Below are positions 5,406-13,391 of a stretch of 20,997 bases of DNA, piece after piece. The DNA is taken from contig UQEF01000046.1 of NCBI GenBank assembly GCA_900540045.1, forward strand, positions 1 to 20,997, written 5' to 3'. This DNA is from an uncultured Eubacteriales bacterium. Lineage in GTDB: Bacteria > Bacillota > Clostridia > Christensenellales > Aristaeellaceae. Below the pieces are notes generated by a model. That model ran no database searches, was not told the DNA's origin, and saw only the letters and a list, made by a program, of their open reading frames with translations. The position numbers and the translations under genes are program-made. Position 1 is the stretch's first letter. Every line of letters starts with the position of its first letter.

Positions 5406-5986
5406 GCCAACGCCTCGCGCATATGATTTTTGAGCCAGTAGTTCCATTCCGGGCGGCACGGGCTGCCCGCGCCCTGCGCCTCAAGCCCCGCGTCGCGCGC
5501 GATGGCCAGCGCGCGCGGCAGATGATAATCGCTGGTGACGATCAGCGGCTTCTGGCATCCCTTTTCCTGCAGGATGACCCAGGCGTTTCGGATGTTTTCC
5601 TTCGTGTCCGCGCTGTGCGGGTCGCTGATGACATGCTCCTCGCTCAGGCCCTCCGCGATGAGCACAGCCCGCATCACATCCCCCTCCGGGGCGGGTTCCT
5701 GTCCGCCCTGCCCGCCGGTGACGACCATGTAGCAGGGATGCTTTTCATAGTATTCCTTGGCCTTATCCAGCCGCCAGCGCAGCTGCACGGACGGTTCGCC
5801 CGATGGCAGCACCTGCGCGCCCAGCACGATGATGCTGTCGTAATCCGTAGGCTCAGGCACGTTGACCTCCCAATAATACACCAGACCGATCAGCGCGGCA
5901 TAGCACACCACGCCGGCCACAACCAGCCACACAAGCGCCAGCAGCGCCTTGACCGCCCAGCGGCATTTTTTCCCTGTGTTCTCCAT
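5360..5986 (-). CDS. YdcF/SanA-like (DUF218) membrane protein
   Basis: The 208-residue protein has an N-terminal transmembrane segment (about 11-38) followed by a DUF218 domain. Typical motifs are SIIVLGAQVLPSGEPS (51-66), RLDKAKEYY (72-80), VVTGGQGGQEPAPEG (88-102), SADTKENIRNA (125-135) and IVTSDYHLPRAL (149-160). DUF218 proteins such as SanA and ElyC are linked to envelope integrity and peptidoglycan precursor metabolism, but their biochemical activity is not settled. It starts 3 nt after the radC stop and overlaps rsmG, so it is inside the radC operon. No strong Shine-Dalgarno precedes it (AAAGGA about 15 nt upstream), consistent with coupled translation. Confidence 0.85.
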   Translation of the reverse strand: MENTGKKCRWAVKALLALVWLVVAGVVCYAALIGLVYYWEVNVPEPTDYDSIIVLGAQVLPSGEPSVQLRWRLDKAKEYYEKHPCYMVVTGGQGGQEPAPEGDVMRAVLIAEGLSEEHVISDPHSADTKENIRNAWVILQEKGCQKPLIVTSDYHLPRALAIARDAGLEAQGAGSPCRPEWNYWLKNHMREALAWVKYWGVKYLGLKL

Positions 5987-5989
5987 GCG

Positions 5990-6769
5990 TTATGTTTGCT
6001 TTTCCTTTCGTTTTTTCATCAGTTCGGCCCGGATAAGCGTTTCGCCGTCCGAATTGGCCACGCGGGTGAGCAGCCTGTCCTCGCGCCTCTCGCGCGTAAT
6101 CAGCCCGCAGCCGGCCATGCTCAGCGCCTCCCTGCCGGATACGATGATGTGGTCCGCCATCGCCACGCCCAGTGAGCTCAGCAGCGCCGCCAGCTGGCGG
6201 GTGACCTCCACATCCTGGTGCGACGGCACGGGCGATCCTCCCGGATGATTGTGGCACAGGACCACGGAGTGCGCATTGTGCCTGAGCACCGCCTCCGCCA
6301 CCACGCGCGGATACGCCTGCACCTCGTCGATGGACCCGCGCGCGATGAGCTCATCCGCGATCAGCTGCATCCTGCCATCGAGGCAAACGGCGTAAAAGTG
6401 TTCCGTCCGCAGGCCCTGCAAAAGCCGCACGGCGTGCTTTTCCGCCATTCCGCGGTTGCAGATCAGCTTGCCGGTATTCTCCCGGCTCATCTCCAGCCGC
6501 CGGGCGGCATGGCTGAAAAGGCTGAGCAGCAGCGCCGCGTACTGGCCCACGCCTTCGACCTTCATCAGCTCTTCCACGGGCGCTTCCAGCACGGCATGCA
6601 GGGTTCCGAACCGGTCCAGCAGACGATGCGCCAGGGGATTTACGTTGCGCTGGGGAATGGCGTAAAACAACATCAGCTCCAGCACCTCGTGGTCTGCGAA
6701 GCCCTCCAGCCCTCCGGCGCGGAACCGCTCCCTCATTCGCTGCCTGTGCCCGGCATGCTCTCCAGCCAT
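5990..6769 (-). CDS. radC: RadC family JAB/MPN-domain protein
   Basis: The 259-residue protein has the RadC layout: a helix-hairpin-helix region (about 24-90, with EVLELMLFYAIPQRNVNPLAHRL) and a C-terminal JAB-like metalloprotease fold (about 100-225). The zinc motif LCHNHPGGSPVPSHQD is at 171-186, with H173, H175 and D186 as likely ligands. The name reflects an early link to repair that has since been questioned, and no certain function is known. Basic residues dominate the tail. ATG 6769 follows an AGGAGGGGG with good spacing, and a strong promoter lies just upstream. The gene leads the operon with the DUF218 gene and rsmG. Confidence 0.92.
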   Translation of the reverse strand: MAGEHAGHRQRMRERFRAGGLEGFADHEVLELMLFYAIPQRNVNPLAHRLLDRFGTLHAVLEAPVEELMKVEGVGQYAALLLSLFSHAARRLEMSRENTGKLICNRGMAEKHAVRLLQGLRTEHFYAVCLDGRMQLIADELIARGSIDEVQAYPRVVAEAVLRHNAHSVVLCHNHPGGSPVPSHQDVEVTRQLAALLSSLGVAMADHIIVSGREALSMAGCGLITRERREDRLLTRVANSDGETLIRAELMKKRKEKQT

Positions 6770-6799
6770 ACAGCCCCCTCCTCCACCCGCTTATGGCAT

Positions 6800-6829
6800 A
6801 GTATAGCATAAAACCGCTCCTTTGTACAA
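6800..6829 (-). promoter_or_regulatory. Housekeeping-type promoter of the radC operon
   Basis: On the minus strand TTGTAC (6829-6824) and TATACT (6805-6800) are separated by 18 nt, with a TGC just before the -10 that extends it. The start of radC is about 30 bases downstream. Confidence 0.7.
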
Positions 6830-6899
6830 ACGCTCCGGCATCGTTTTGTAACAACTGCCCCGCGAACCGTAACCGGGGCAAAAAAACGGCCGAAGGGGG

Positions 6900-6928
6900 T
6901 TTAATCCGCTTGAAGCATGTTGTATAAT
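6900..6928 (+). promoter_or_regulatory. Candidate promoter of the cdaA operon
   Basis: A perfect TATAAT lies at 6923-6928, about 43 bases before cdaA. The hexamer 17 nt upstream (TTTAAT, 6900-6905) is a poor -35 match, so activity may depend on an activator or on other contacts. It diverges from the radC promoter, and the roughly 200-bp gap holds nothing else that I can support, including no c-di-AMP riboswitch. Confidence 0.5.
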
Positions 6929-6970
6929 AGATGGTAGTATACGCATTCATCGCGGCAGGGAGGGGAATCG

Positions 6971-7828
6971 ATGGAGACCTTGTGGGCACAAATCCAGACC
7001 GTGCTTTGGAACGTGTTCAACCGCCCCACCATCGCCGACGTGCTGGATATCCTCATCGTGGCCTTTTTGCTCTATGAGCTGCTCATGCTCACCAAGGAAA
7101 CGCGCGCCAGCGCCGTTCTCAAGGGTCTGGTCACACTGGTGGTGGCCAGCTGGGTAAGCGATCTTCTGGGCCTGACGGCGCTCAACTGGGTGCTGCTCAA
7201 CGTGGTCAATAACGGCGCTGTGGTGCTGGTGATTCTGTTTCAGCCGGAGCTGCGCAAGGCGCTGGAGCAGCTCGGACGCGGGGCCATTCACAAAACCTCC
7301 GTATCCGCCGATCTGGAGGAAAGCAGCCACATCGTCAACGAGATCACCAGCTGCCTGCTCACCCTCAGCCGCCGCCGCGTGGGTGCGCTGATCGTCATCG
7401 AACAGCGCATCGGCCTCAAGGACATCATTGAGACCGGCACCTCGCTCAACTCGCAGATCTCCGCCGCGCTTCTGGAAAACATCTTCGAGCCCAATACCCC
7501 CCTGCACGACGGCGCGGTGGTCATCCGCGGGCCGCGCATCATGGCGGCCGCCTGCATCCTGAGCCTCAGCGACGGCAAGGGCATCAGCCGTGAACTGGGC
7601 ACCCGGCACCGCGCTGCCCTGGGCGTGACCGAAACGACGGACGCTATTTCCCTCATTGTCAGCGAGGAAACCGGCACCATCTCCGTGGCGCGCAACGGGC
7701 GGCTGACCCGCCATCTGGACCGCGCGGCGCTGGAGAATCTGCTTTTGTCCATCTATCATCAGAAAGAAACGGGGCTATGGTCCACCTTAATGGAAAAAAC
7801 CAAGCGCCGGAAAGGAGGCGCCGAATGA
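6971..7828 (+). CDS. cdaA: Diadenylate cyclase CdaA
   Basis: CdaA makes cyclic di-AMP from two ATP and is the main, membrane-bound cyclase of most Firmicutes; the product controls potassium, osmolyte and cell-wall homeostasis. The 285-residue protein has three N-terminal hydrophobic segments (about 22-40, 48-66 and 72-90) and then the DAC domain, with the catalytic motifs DGA at 180-182 (LHDGAVVIRG) and RHR at 212-214 (GTRHRAALG). Length fits the family. ATG 6971 follows GGGAGGGG. Its TGA overlaps the ATG of cdaR (ATGA at 7825-7828), showing tight coupling with its regulator. Confidence 0.96.
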   Translation: METLWAQIQTVLWNVFNRPTIADVLDILIVAFLLYELLMLTKETRASAVLKGLVTLVVASWVSDLLGLTALNWVLLNVVNNGAVVLVILFQPELRKALEQLGRGAIHKTSVSADLEESSHIVNEITSCLLTLSRRRVGALIVIEQRIGLKDIIETGTSLNSQISAALLENIFEPNTPLHDGAVVIRGPRIMAAACILSLSDGKGISRELGTRHRAALGVTETTDAISLIVSEETGTISVARNGRLTRHLDRAALENLLLSIYHQKETGLWSTLMEKTKRRKGGAE

Positions 7829-9171
7829 ACGCCGAGCCCAAAAAGGCTGCCGAGCAGCCGCGTCCCAGCCTGCGCAAGGCGCTCAAGGGTGCTCCGCAGC
7901 GCCTCTGGCGCCTGATTTATCACAACTGGCCCTGGAAGCTGCTGGCGCTGTTTCTGGCGCTGTGCCTGTGGGCAGGGCTGATTACCCAGGACCCCACCCT
8001 CACGCGCGAGCGCGTATTCACCGATGTTACGGTCAGCGTGGTGGGGGCCGACACGCTCCGCCGCAACAGCGGGCTGATCGTCCTCTCCGGCCTGGAGGAT
8101 GAAAACCTGACCGCGCGCCTGCGCGTGGACGTGCCCCAGCGCGAATACAACACCGTGACCGCCTCCAACTACAACCCCCGCGTGGACCTTACGCGCATCA
8201 CCGAGGCCGGCGAGCAGACCCTGCGCATCAATACCACCTCCACCTCCACCTATGGCACCGTGCGGGGCATATCGCCGGAAACCATCACCGTGGTGGTGGA
8301 TCAGTTTGTGACCAACTATCGCGTCCCCGTATCCGTCAACATCATCGGCGAGTATCCGGAAGGGTTCTACGGCACTCCGATTTCGCTGGACCCCTCCGCC
8401 GTCACCCTCAGCGGCCCCAAAAGCCTGGTGGACCAGATTTCGCGTGTTTATGTGGACTTTGATGTTTCCCGCCTGGCCGCGAAGGCCGGCACGGTGCGCA
8501 CGGCGCTTCCCATGCGGTTTGTCAATGCTGACGGCGACCCCGTGGAAAGCGATCTGCTGGAAGTCACCAGCGCGGATGTGGTGCTGCGCACCATCACCGT
8601 GGAACAGGACCTCTACCCCACCCGCACGGTGAGTCTGTCCAGCGAGGGACTCACGGAAGGCAAGCCCGCTGATGGCTACCGTGTGGCGGGCGTCACCGTC
8701 ACCCCTTCCACCGTGGTCGTCGCGGGACCGCAGTCCACGCTGGACCTGCTGGAGGATCTCTCCATCTCCGACCCGGTGGACATCACCGGCCGTACCGAAA
8801 CCTTCTCCGTAGAGGTCGAGCCGCAATGGCCCGCCGATTCGGTCTACCTCAGCGCCGACACCGTGACCCTGACTGTGGAAATCGAGCCGGTGATGGTATC
8901 GCGTACCTTTGAAAGTGTCAAGCTGTTTTCACGCGGCGCGACCGGCGATGTTTCGGTCAGCCTCAGCCTCAAGACGCTCGGCATCGTGCTCAGGGGGCCT
9001 CAGCTCATCATGGACGGCCTGCGCGCTGCCAGCGTGGTGGCCTATGTGGACGTATCGGGCCTGGAGCCAGGCTCCTATGAATTGCCCGTGGAGCTGCATG
9101 TGGAGGATACCGACATGACTGGCATGACCTTCACCGCCACGCCCTCCACTGTTTTGGTGACGGTGAAATAG
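7825..9171 (+). CDS. cdaR: CdaR, YbbR-domain regulator of CdaA
   Basis: CdaR is the membrane-bound partner that modulates CdaA. The 448-residue protein has a cytoplasmic basic N-terminus, one transmembrane helix at about 36-54 (WKLLALFLALCLWAGLI), and four YbbR-type beta repeats outside the cell. The repeats are recognisable by their openings (RVFTDVTVSVVG, YRVPVSVNIIG, YPTRTVSLSSEG, VSRTFESVKLFS) and by repeated block ends such as ITVVVDQ, ITVEQDL and LTVEIEP. ATG 7825 is preferred over an upstream in-frame start because AAAGGAGG sits seven bases before it. In most Firmicutes glmM follows cdaR; here the next gene is a membrane protein of unknown function. Confidence 0.93.
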   Translation: MNAEPKKAAEQPRPSLRKALKGAPQRLWRLIYHNWPWKLLALFLALCLWAGLITQDPTLTRERVFTDVTVSVVGADTLRRNSGLIVLSGLEDENLTARLRVDVPQREYNTVTASNYNPRVDLTRITEAGEQTLRINTTSTSTYGTVRGISPETITVVVDQFVTNYRVPVSVNIIGEYPEGFYGTPISLDPSAVTLSGPKSLVDQISRVYVDFDVSRLAAKAGTVRTALPMRFVNADGDPVESDLLEVTSADVVLRTITVEQDLYPTRTVSLSSEGLTEGKPADGYRVAGVTVTPSTVVVAGPQSTLDLLEDLSISDPVDITGRTETFSVEVEPQWPADSVYLSADTVTLTVEIEPVMVSRTFESVKLFSRGATGDVSVSLSLKTLGIVLRGPQLIMDGLRAASVVAYVDVSGLEPGSYELPVELHVEDTDMTGMTFTATPSTVLVTVK

Positions 9172-9192
9172 CCCATGGAAAGGAGCCGGTGA

Positions 9193-10320
9193 ATGAACGG
9201 CTTTGCCAATGCGATTCTGACCTTGCTGCTCAGCTGGATGCGCGTGCTTGTCAACGACCTGTGGCGCCTTTTGTCCAGCGAGGATGCAGGTCTGTTCTAC
9301 CGTTTTCTCGCGGCCAACTGGAAAGTGATCGTGCTGATTCTCTGCGCAGGCGGCTTTGTGATCGACCGTATCATCTATCTGATCCGCTGGCGCCCGTATT
9401 ACGTGTGGTCTTCCAGGCTGGGCCGCCTCAAGCGTGCGCGTGCCGTCCGGCACGGGGATGTATACCCGGAGGAGGACGCCATCCCCCCGGAGGAGGAGCC
9501 TTCCTCTTCGCCCGACGGGCAGGAGGTTCCCTTTCCGGATGATTCTGCGTCCCATGCACCCAGCGCCTTCGATCAGGCGTATCCCCAGGACTTCGGCGCC
9601 ACGCGGGCCTATGCCCCCGCGCAGGATTTTGCGCCCAGCTCGCAGGCCCCCGCGATGAATCAGGCCACCGTGCAGTACGCGCCGCTGGAGCAGGGGCCGC
9701 TGTATGCGCCCTATTCCCAGCCCTATCAGCCCCCGCAGGATCTGGACCCCGTCTTTGATGAAACGGAGGAACGCTGGGAGGAGGGAGACGCGCTGGTCCG
9801 CCCTCTGTGGGACAACCCCGCCGAGGGAATGGATTCGTCCTTTGGCGCGCCCCGGCCTGAACCCATTCAGTCCATCCGCGACATGCAGGCGGGTTTTGCT
9901 CCGCCCAGGCCCCCGGAAGAGCTGTACGCGCCGCCCGCCTCACCCGTCCCGCCGCCCGCTGCGGAAGCGCGGCCGGTACATCCCGGCCTGGATGCGGCGG
10001 AGTTCCGCGAACGTCTGGGCCTGACGCAGCCGACGCCCCTTTCTTCCACGGAGGAGGAAAACGTGGATACGCCGGAGGCGCAGCCCGCCATGAAGCCGCC
10101 GGTATTCCATCCCTTTACCATGCGCGCAGGCGCCCAGGCGCCCGCCTCTGGCGGGAGCGCCCTCAGGCGGCTGGCCAAAAAGGCGCGCGATCTGGTCGGT
10201 GTGGACGACGAGGATCACCGTCCCACCATTCATGACCTGCAATCCACCGTAGATGTGACGCAGGCGTTTCATGAGCCCGTCTATCCCCGGCCCAGAGATC
10301 AGCAAGGCGGTGAGAAATAA
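9193..10320 (+). CDS. Membrane-anchored, proline-rich disordered protein
   Basis: The 375-residue protein has two hydrophobic segments near the N-terminus (about 5-24 and 43-66) and a basic loop (RWRPYYVWSSRLGRLKRARA, 66-84). About 250 residues rich in Pro, Ala, Glu and Gln follow and look disordered, with short Tyr- and Pro-containing patches (QAYPQDFGATRAYAPAQDFA). A small basic segment near the end (LRRLAKKARDLVGVDDEDHR) may fold or bind a partner. I recognise no family. It sits between cdaR and an ATPase gene with 21-nt and overlapping junctions, so it is co-expressed with the c-di-AMP genes. A membrane scaffold is a reasonable guess, not more. AAGGAG precedes the ATG. Confidence 0.8.
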   Translation: MNGFANAILTLLLSWMRVLVNDLWRLLSSEDAGLFYRFLAANWKVIVLILCAGGFVIDRIIYLIRWRPYYVWSSRLGRLKRARAVRHGDVYPEEDAIPPEEEPSSSPDGQEVPFPDDSASHAPSAFDQAYPQDFGATRAYAPAQDFAPSSQAPAMNQATVQYAPLEQGPLYAPYSQPYQPPQDLDPVFDETEERWEEGDALVRPLWDNPAEGMDSSFGAPRPEPIQSIRDMQAGFAPPRPPEELYAPPASPVPPPAAEARPVHPGLDAAEFRERLGLTQPTPLSSTEEENVDTPEAQPAMKPPVFHPFTMRAGAQAPASGGSALRRLAKKARDLVGVDDEDHRPTIHDLQSTVDVTQAFHEPVYPRPRDQQGGEK

Positions 10321-11018
10321 TGCTGCCCATGGACAAACGCTACACCGTGCTGGTGGGCAATTACGGCAGCGGCAAAACCGAGCTGGCCGTCGCCATCGCG
10401 CGCACGCAGCGTGCGCGTGAGCCGGAAGGCCGCATCGCGCTGGTGGACCTGGATATCGTCAACCCCTATTTTCGCAGCGCTGAGCAACACGCACTGCTGG
10501 AGGCGGAGGGCATCGAGGTGTTCATGCCCTCCTTTGCCATGTCCACCGTAGATATTCCGGCCCTGCCAGCTCAAATCCAGGCGGTGTTCGAGCAGCCCTA
10601 CGCGCATGTGGTGATCGACGTGGGCGGCGACGATACCGGAGCCACCGCCCTGGGCCGCTATGCGCCCTACACGCGTGCCCTGCGGGATGAGATGAACGTG
10701 CTCTACGTGGTCAACCCCTGCCGTCCTTTCAGCTCGTCGGTGGAGGATATCACCGGGCTGTACCGCCTGATCGAGCGGCAGGCGCGCCTGACGCCCGACC
10801 ACCTGGTCAACAACGCCAATTTGCAGGAACACACCACCCCGGAGGTGCTGCTCGCCGGTCAGGAGCTGCTCAAGCAGGCCGCCGCGCAGCTGGACCGCCC
10901 AGTGAGCATGATCGCCGGGCGCGCGCATTTGAAGGAATCTTTGCCCGATGCGCTCAAGCCTCTGTTCTTTGCCTTTGAACCCATCATGAAGCCGGATTGG
11001 CTGGTGGACAGCGAATGA
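10320..11018 (+). CDS. P-loop ATPase of the CobQ/MinD/ParA-like group
   Basis: The 232-residue protein has a classical Walker A motif GNYGSGKTE (13-21), not the deviant KGGxGKT of ParA. It also has VDLDIVNPYFRSAEQ (about 42-56), a Walker B-like VVIDVGGDDTGATALGRY (about 97-114) and VVNPCRPFSSSVEDITGLY. It has no membrane segment. I recall close relatives in many Clostridia as stand-alone ATPases, often near ferredoxin or 2-oxoacid oxidoreductase genes, but no established role. ATG 10320 overlaps the TAA of the preceding gene by one base; an in-frame ATG at 10329 is an alternative. The downstream rsmF gene also overlaps it (ATGA), so it is inside the operon. Confidence 0.85.
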   Translation: MLPMDKRYTVLVGNYGSGKTELAVAIARTQRAREPEGRIALVDLDIVNPYFRSAEQHALLEAEGIEVFMPSFAMSTVDIPALPAQIQAVFEQPYAHVVIDVGGDDTGATALGRYAPYTRALRDEMNVLYVVNPCRPFSSSVEDITGLYRLIERQARLTPDHLVNNANLQEHTTPEVLLAGQELLKQAAAQLDRPVSMIAGRAHLKESLPDALKPLFFAFEPIMKPDWLVDSE

Positions 11019-12361
11019 GCCCTGCGCTGCCGCCCGCCTTTGTGTCCCGCATGCGCGCGCAGCTGGGAGAAGAGGCGGACGCCTACTTCGCCGCAATGGA
11101 GATGCCCTGTCTGCGCAGCCTGCGCCTGAACCCGCAAAAGCCCGTGTCCGATGCGGCGCTGGAAGCCGTGGGCGGCGTGGAGGAACCGGTGCCGTGGTAC
11201 CCTGCGCTGGGGCGCTATCTGCGTAACGACAGCCCTGCCGGGGCCGACCCGCTGCATGAAGCGGGCGCGTATTATCTTCAGGAACCCAGCGCCATGGCTC
11301 CGGTGAGCGTGCTTTCGCCCCGGCCCGGCGAATGCGTTTTGGACCTGTGCGCCGCACCCGGCGGCAAGAGCACGCAGATCGCCGCGGCGCTGGCGGGCGA
11401 AGGGCTGCTGGTATCCAACGAACCGGTGCCTTCCCGTGCAAAAATCCTGAGCCGCAACATCGAGCGTATGGGCGTACCCAACGCGCTGGTGGTGAGCGCC
11501 CAGCCGGAGGCGCTGGCCGCGCGCTGGGGCGTCCTGTTTGACGCCGTGCTGGTAGACGCCCCCTGCAGCGGCGAGGGCATGTTCCGCCGCCACCCCGAAA
11601 CCCGCGCCGAATGGAACCCCGCCTCGCCCATGGGCTGTGCCGAGCGGCAGCGGCGTATCCTGGGCTGTGCGGCCGCTATGCTGCGCCCCGGCGGACGGCT
11701 GGTGTACAGCACCTGCACCCTCTCCCCCGAGGAAAACGAAGAAACCGTGCGCTGGTTTCTCCGGGAGCATCCCGACTTTTCGGCGCAGCCCTTTTCCCTG
11801 TCGGGCGACTATGGTACATTGGACGCTCCGGAGGGCATGCTGCGCCTGTATCCCCACCGCGTGCGCGGCGAAGGGCACTTCGTGGCCTGCCTGCGCCGCG
11901 CCGGAGACGCGCCCGCGGCGGACCTGATGAAGCCTGCGGCGGAGCGGCTCTCGCCGCCCGCGCCCGCCGTGCGCGCCGCTTATTCGGCTTTCGCCGCGCC
12001 TCTTTGCGGCCTGCCGGCCGCCAACGCGCAGCTGGGCGACGCGCTGCTCTCCGCGCCCGATCTGCCGCCGCTGGACGGGATTCGCGTGCTGCGCGCGGGC
12101 GTGCAGCTGGGCGTGATGAAGGGCAAAATCTTTGCGCCGGACCACGCGCTGGCCATGTGCCTTTCCCCCGCCTGCGGCCTGCCGGTGCTTGCGCTGGACC
12201 GCGCCGGGGCGCTGCGCTACCAGAGCGGGGAGGCCCTTCCCGCGCCGGAGGACATGAGCGGCTGGGCACTGGCCGTATACGAGGGTCTCGTGCTGGGCTT
12301 TGGCAAGGCCAGCGGCGGGCAGTTCAAGAATCACTATCCAAAGGGCCTGCGCAGGCCGTGA
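11015..12361 (+). CDS. rsmF: RsmF-type rRNA (cytosine-C5) methyltransferase
   Basis: This NOL1/NOP2/Sun-family enzyme transfers a methyl group from SAM to C5 of cytosine in rRNA; RsmF modifies 16S C1407 in E. coli. The 448-residue protein has an N-terminal RNA-binding part (1-100), SAM motif VLDLCAAPGGKST (108-120), the motif IV cysteine C184 in VDAPCSGEGMFRR (180-192), and the catalytic motif VI C234 in YSTCTLSPEENE (231-242). A C-terminal PUA-like region (about 320-448) contains LGVMKGKIFAPDHALAM and ends in FKNHYPKGLRR. ATG 11015 overlaps the ATPase stop; the longer frame to 10997 has no better start. The actual rRNA position in this organism is not certain. Confidence 0.9.
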   Translation: MSPALPPAFVSRMRAQLGEEADAYFAAMEMPCLRSLRLNPQKPVSDAALEAVGGVEEPVPWYPALGRYLRNDSPAGADPLHEAGAYYLQEPSAMAPVSVLSPRPGECVLDLCAAPGGKSTQIAAALAGEGLLVSNEPVPSRAKILSRNIERMGVPNALVVSAQPEALAARWGVLFDAVLVDAPCSGEGMFRRHPETRAEWNPASPMGCAERQRRILGCAAAMLRPGGRLVYSTCTLSPEENEETVRWFLREHPDFSAQPFSLSGDYGTLDAPEGMLRLYPHRVRGEGHFVACLRRAGDAPAADLMKPAAERLSPPAPAVRAAYSAFAAPLCGLPAANAQLGDALLSAPDLPPLDGIRVLRAGVQLGVMKGKIFAPDHALAMCLSPACGLPVLALDRAGALRYQSGEALPAPEDMSGWALAVYEGLVLGFGKASGGQFKNHYPKGLRRP

Positions 12362-12377
12362 ACCAAAGGAGCACCAC

Positions 12378-13319
12378 ATGGAAACCATTCGCTTGAAAGG
12401 CATTGACCTGCCCGTATCCCGCCTGTGCGCAGGCGGCTGCCCCGCCGGGGAATACGGCTGGGGGCAGGTGGACCACGATCAGATCGAGGGGGCGCTTCGC
12501 CGCGCCTTTGAATGCGGCGTCAACTTCTTTGACACCGCCGATACCTACGGTCTGGGCCGGTCGGAGAGCAACATCGGCCAGGCATTGCGCGACGTGCGCG
12601 ATCGTGTGGTCATCGCAAGCAAGTTTGGGGTGCGCGTGGAAAACGGCCGCACCTTTTACGACAACAGCCCCGCCTATATCGACCGGGCGCTGGCCGCGAG
12701 CCTGAAGCGCCTGAATACGGACTATATCGATCTTTATCAGGTGCATTATCTGGACGGCGTGACCCCCGTCGATGAAATGATGGAGGCGCTGCTCAGGCAC
12801 AAGCGTGCCGGACGCATCCGCGCGGTCGGGCTGAGCAACGTGACCCCCGCGCAGGCCGCCGCCTTTTCCCCCTACCGGGACGAAGTAGCTTCGTTTCAGA
12901 ATCACTACAGCCTGGCCCACCGCAACGACGAGGCCGCCATGCTCGAAACCGCGCGCCTGTTGGGTGCCGCGCCGCTCACCTGGGGCAGTCTGGGGCAGGG
13001 CATCCTGACCGGCAAATACGGGGCAGACGTGCATTTTGAAAAGGACGACCGCCGCAGCCGTGCCGTTTATGACAACTTCTACGGCGACAAGCTGCGCCGC
13101 AACCTGCACATTGTGGATGTGATGCGCCCCATCGCGGAGGCGCACAGCGTATCCGTGGCAGCCGTGGCGGTGCGCTGGATTCTGGATCATCTACCCCAGA
13201 GCGTGGTCATCGCGGGCATGAAAAACCCCGCCCAGGCCGAGGCCAACGCCGTGGCGCTCACCTTCCGCCTCACGCAGGACGAGGTGGCCGCGCTGGAGGC
13301 GGCGAGCCGGGAATCATAA
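12378..13319 (+). CDS. Aldo/keto reductase
   Basis: The 313-residue protein belongs to the NAD(P)H-dependent aldo/keto reductases, which reduce aldehydes or ketones or run the reverse reaction. The catalytic tetrad is visible: D52 and Y57 in NFFDTADTYGLGRSESNIG, K82 in VVIASKFG, and H123 in DYIDLYQVHYLD. Later family marks include IRAVGLSNVTPAQ, WGSLGQGILTGKY and the cofactor-binding VVIAGMKNPAQAEAN. The substrate is unknown; the similarity is to YghZ/tas-like general AKRs. ATG 12378 follows AAAGGAG with 6-nt spacing; a longer in-frame extension overlaps rsmF and lacks a site. It is the last gene of the cdaA operon and is followed by a terminator. Confidence 0.9.
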   Translation: METIRLKGIDLPVSRLCAGGCPAGEYGWGQVDHDQIEGALRRAFECGVNFFDTADTYGLGRSESNIGQALRDVRDRVVIASKFGVRVENGRTFYDNSPAYIDRALAASLKRLNTDYIDLYQVHYLDGVTPVDEMMEALLRHKRAGRIRAVGLSNVTPAQAAAFSPYRDEVASFQNHYSLAHRNDEAAMLETARLLGAAPLTWGSLGQGILTGKYGADVHFEKDDRRSRAVYDNFYGDKLRRNLHIVDVMRPIAEAHSVSVAAVAVRWILDHLPQSVVIAGMKNPAQAEANAVALTFRLTQDEVAALEAASRES

Positions 13320-13337
13320 GTCCGAAACGAAAAAAAG

Positions 13338-13374
13338 AAAGAGGACGCGCCCTTTTCTGCGGTGCGTCCTCTTT
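13338..13374. terminator. Bidirectional terminator
   Basis: AAAGAGGACGC (13338-13348) and GCGTCCTCTTT (13364-13374) form a perfect 11-bp stem between convergent genes. On the minus strand the T-rich run TTTCTTTTTTT follows immediately, so it ends the synthetase transcript strongly. On the plus strand the stem ends in TTT and is followed by GTGTCT, a weaker signal for the aldo/keto reductase transcript. Confidence 0.85.
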
Positions 13375-13391
13375 GTGTCTGGCCTGTTCCA

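Noticed and set aside
6780..6970. Possible c-di-AMP (ydaO-type) riboswitch upstream of cdaA
   Set aside because: No conserved ydaO-like blocks or terminator could be seen; only divergent promoters are supported.
10859..12403. A 514-codon minus-strand frame opposite rsmF
   Set aside because: RsmF motifs on the plus strand are complete; the opposite frame is a GC-rich shadow.
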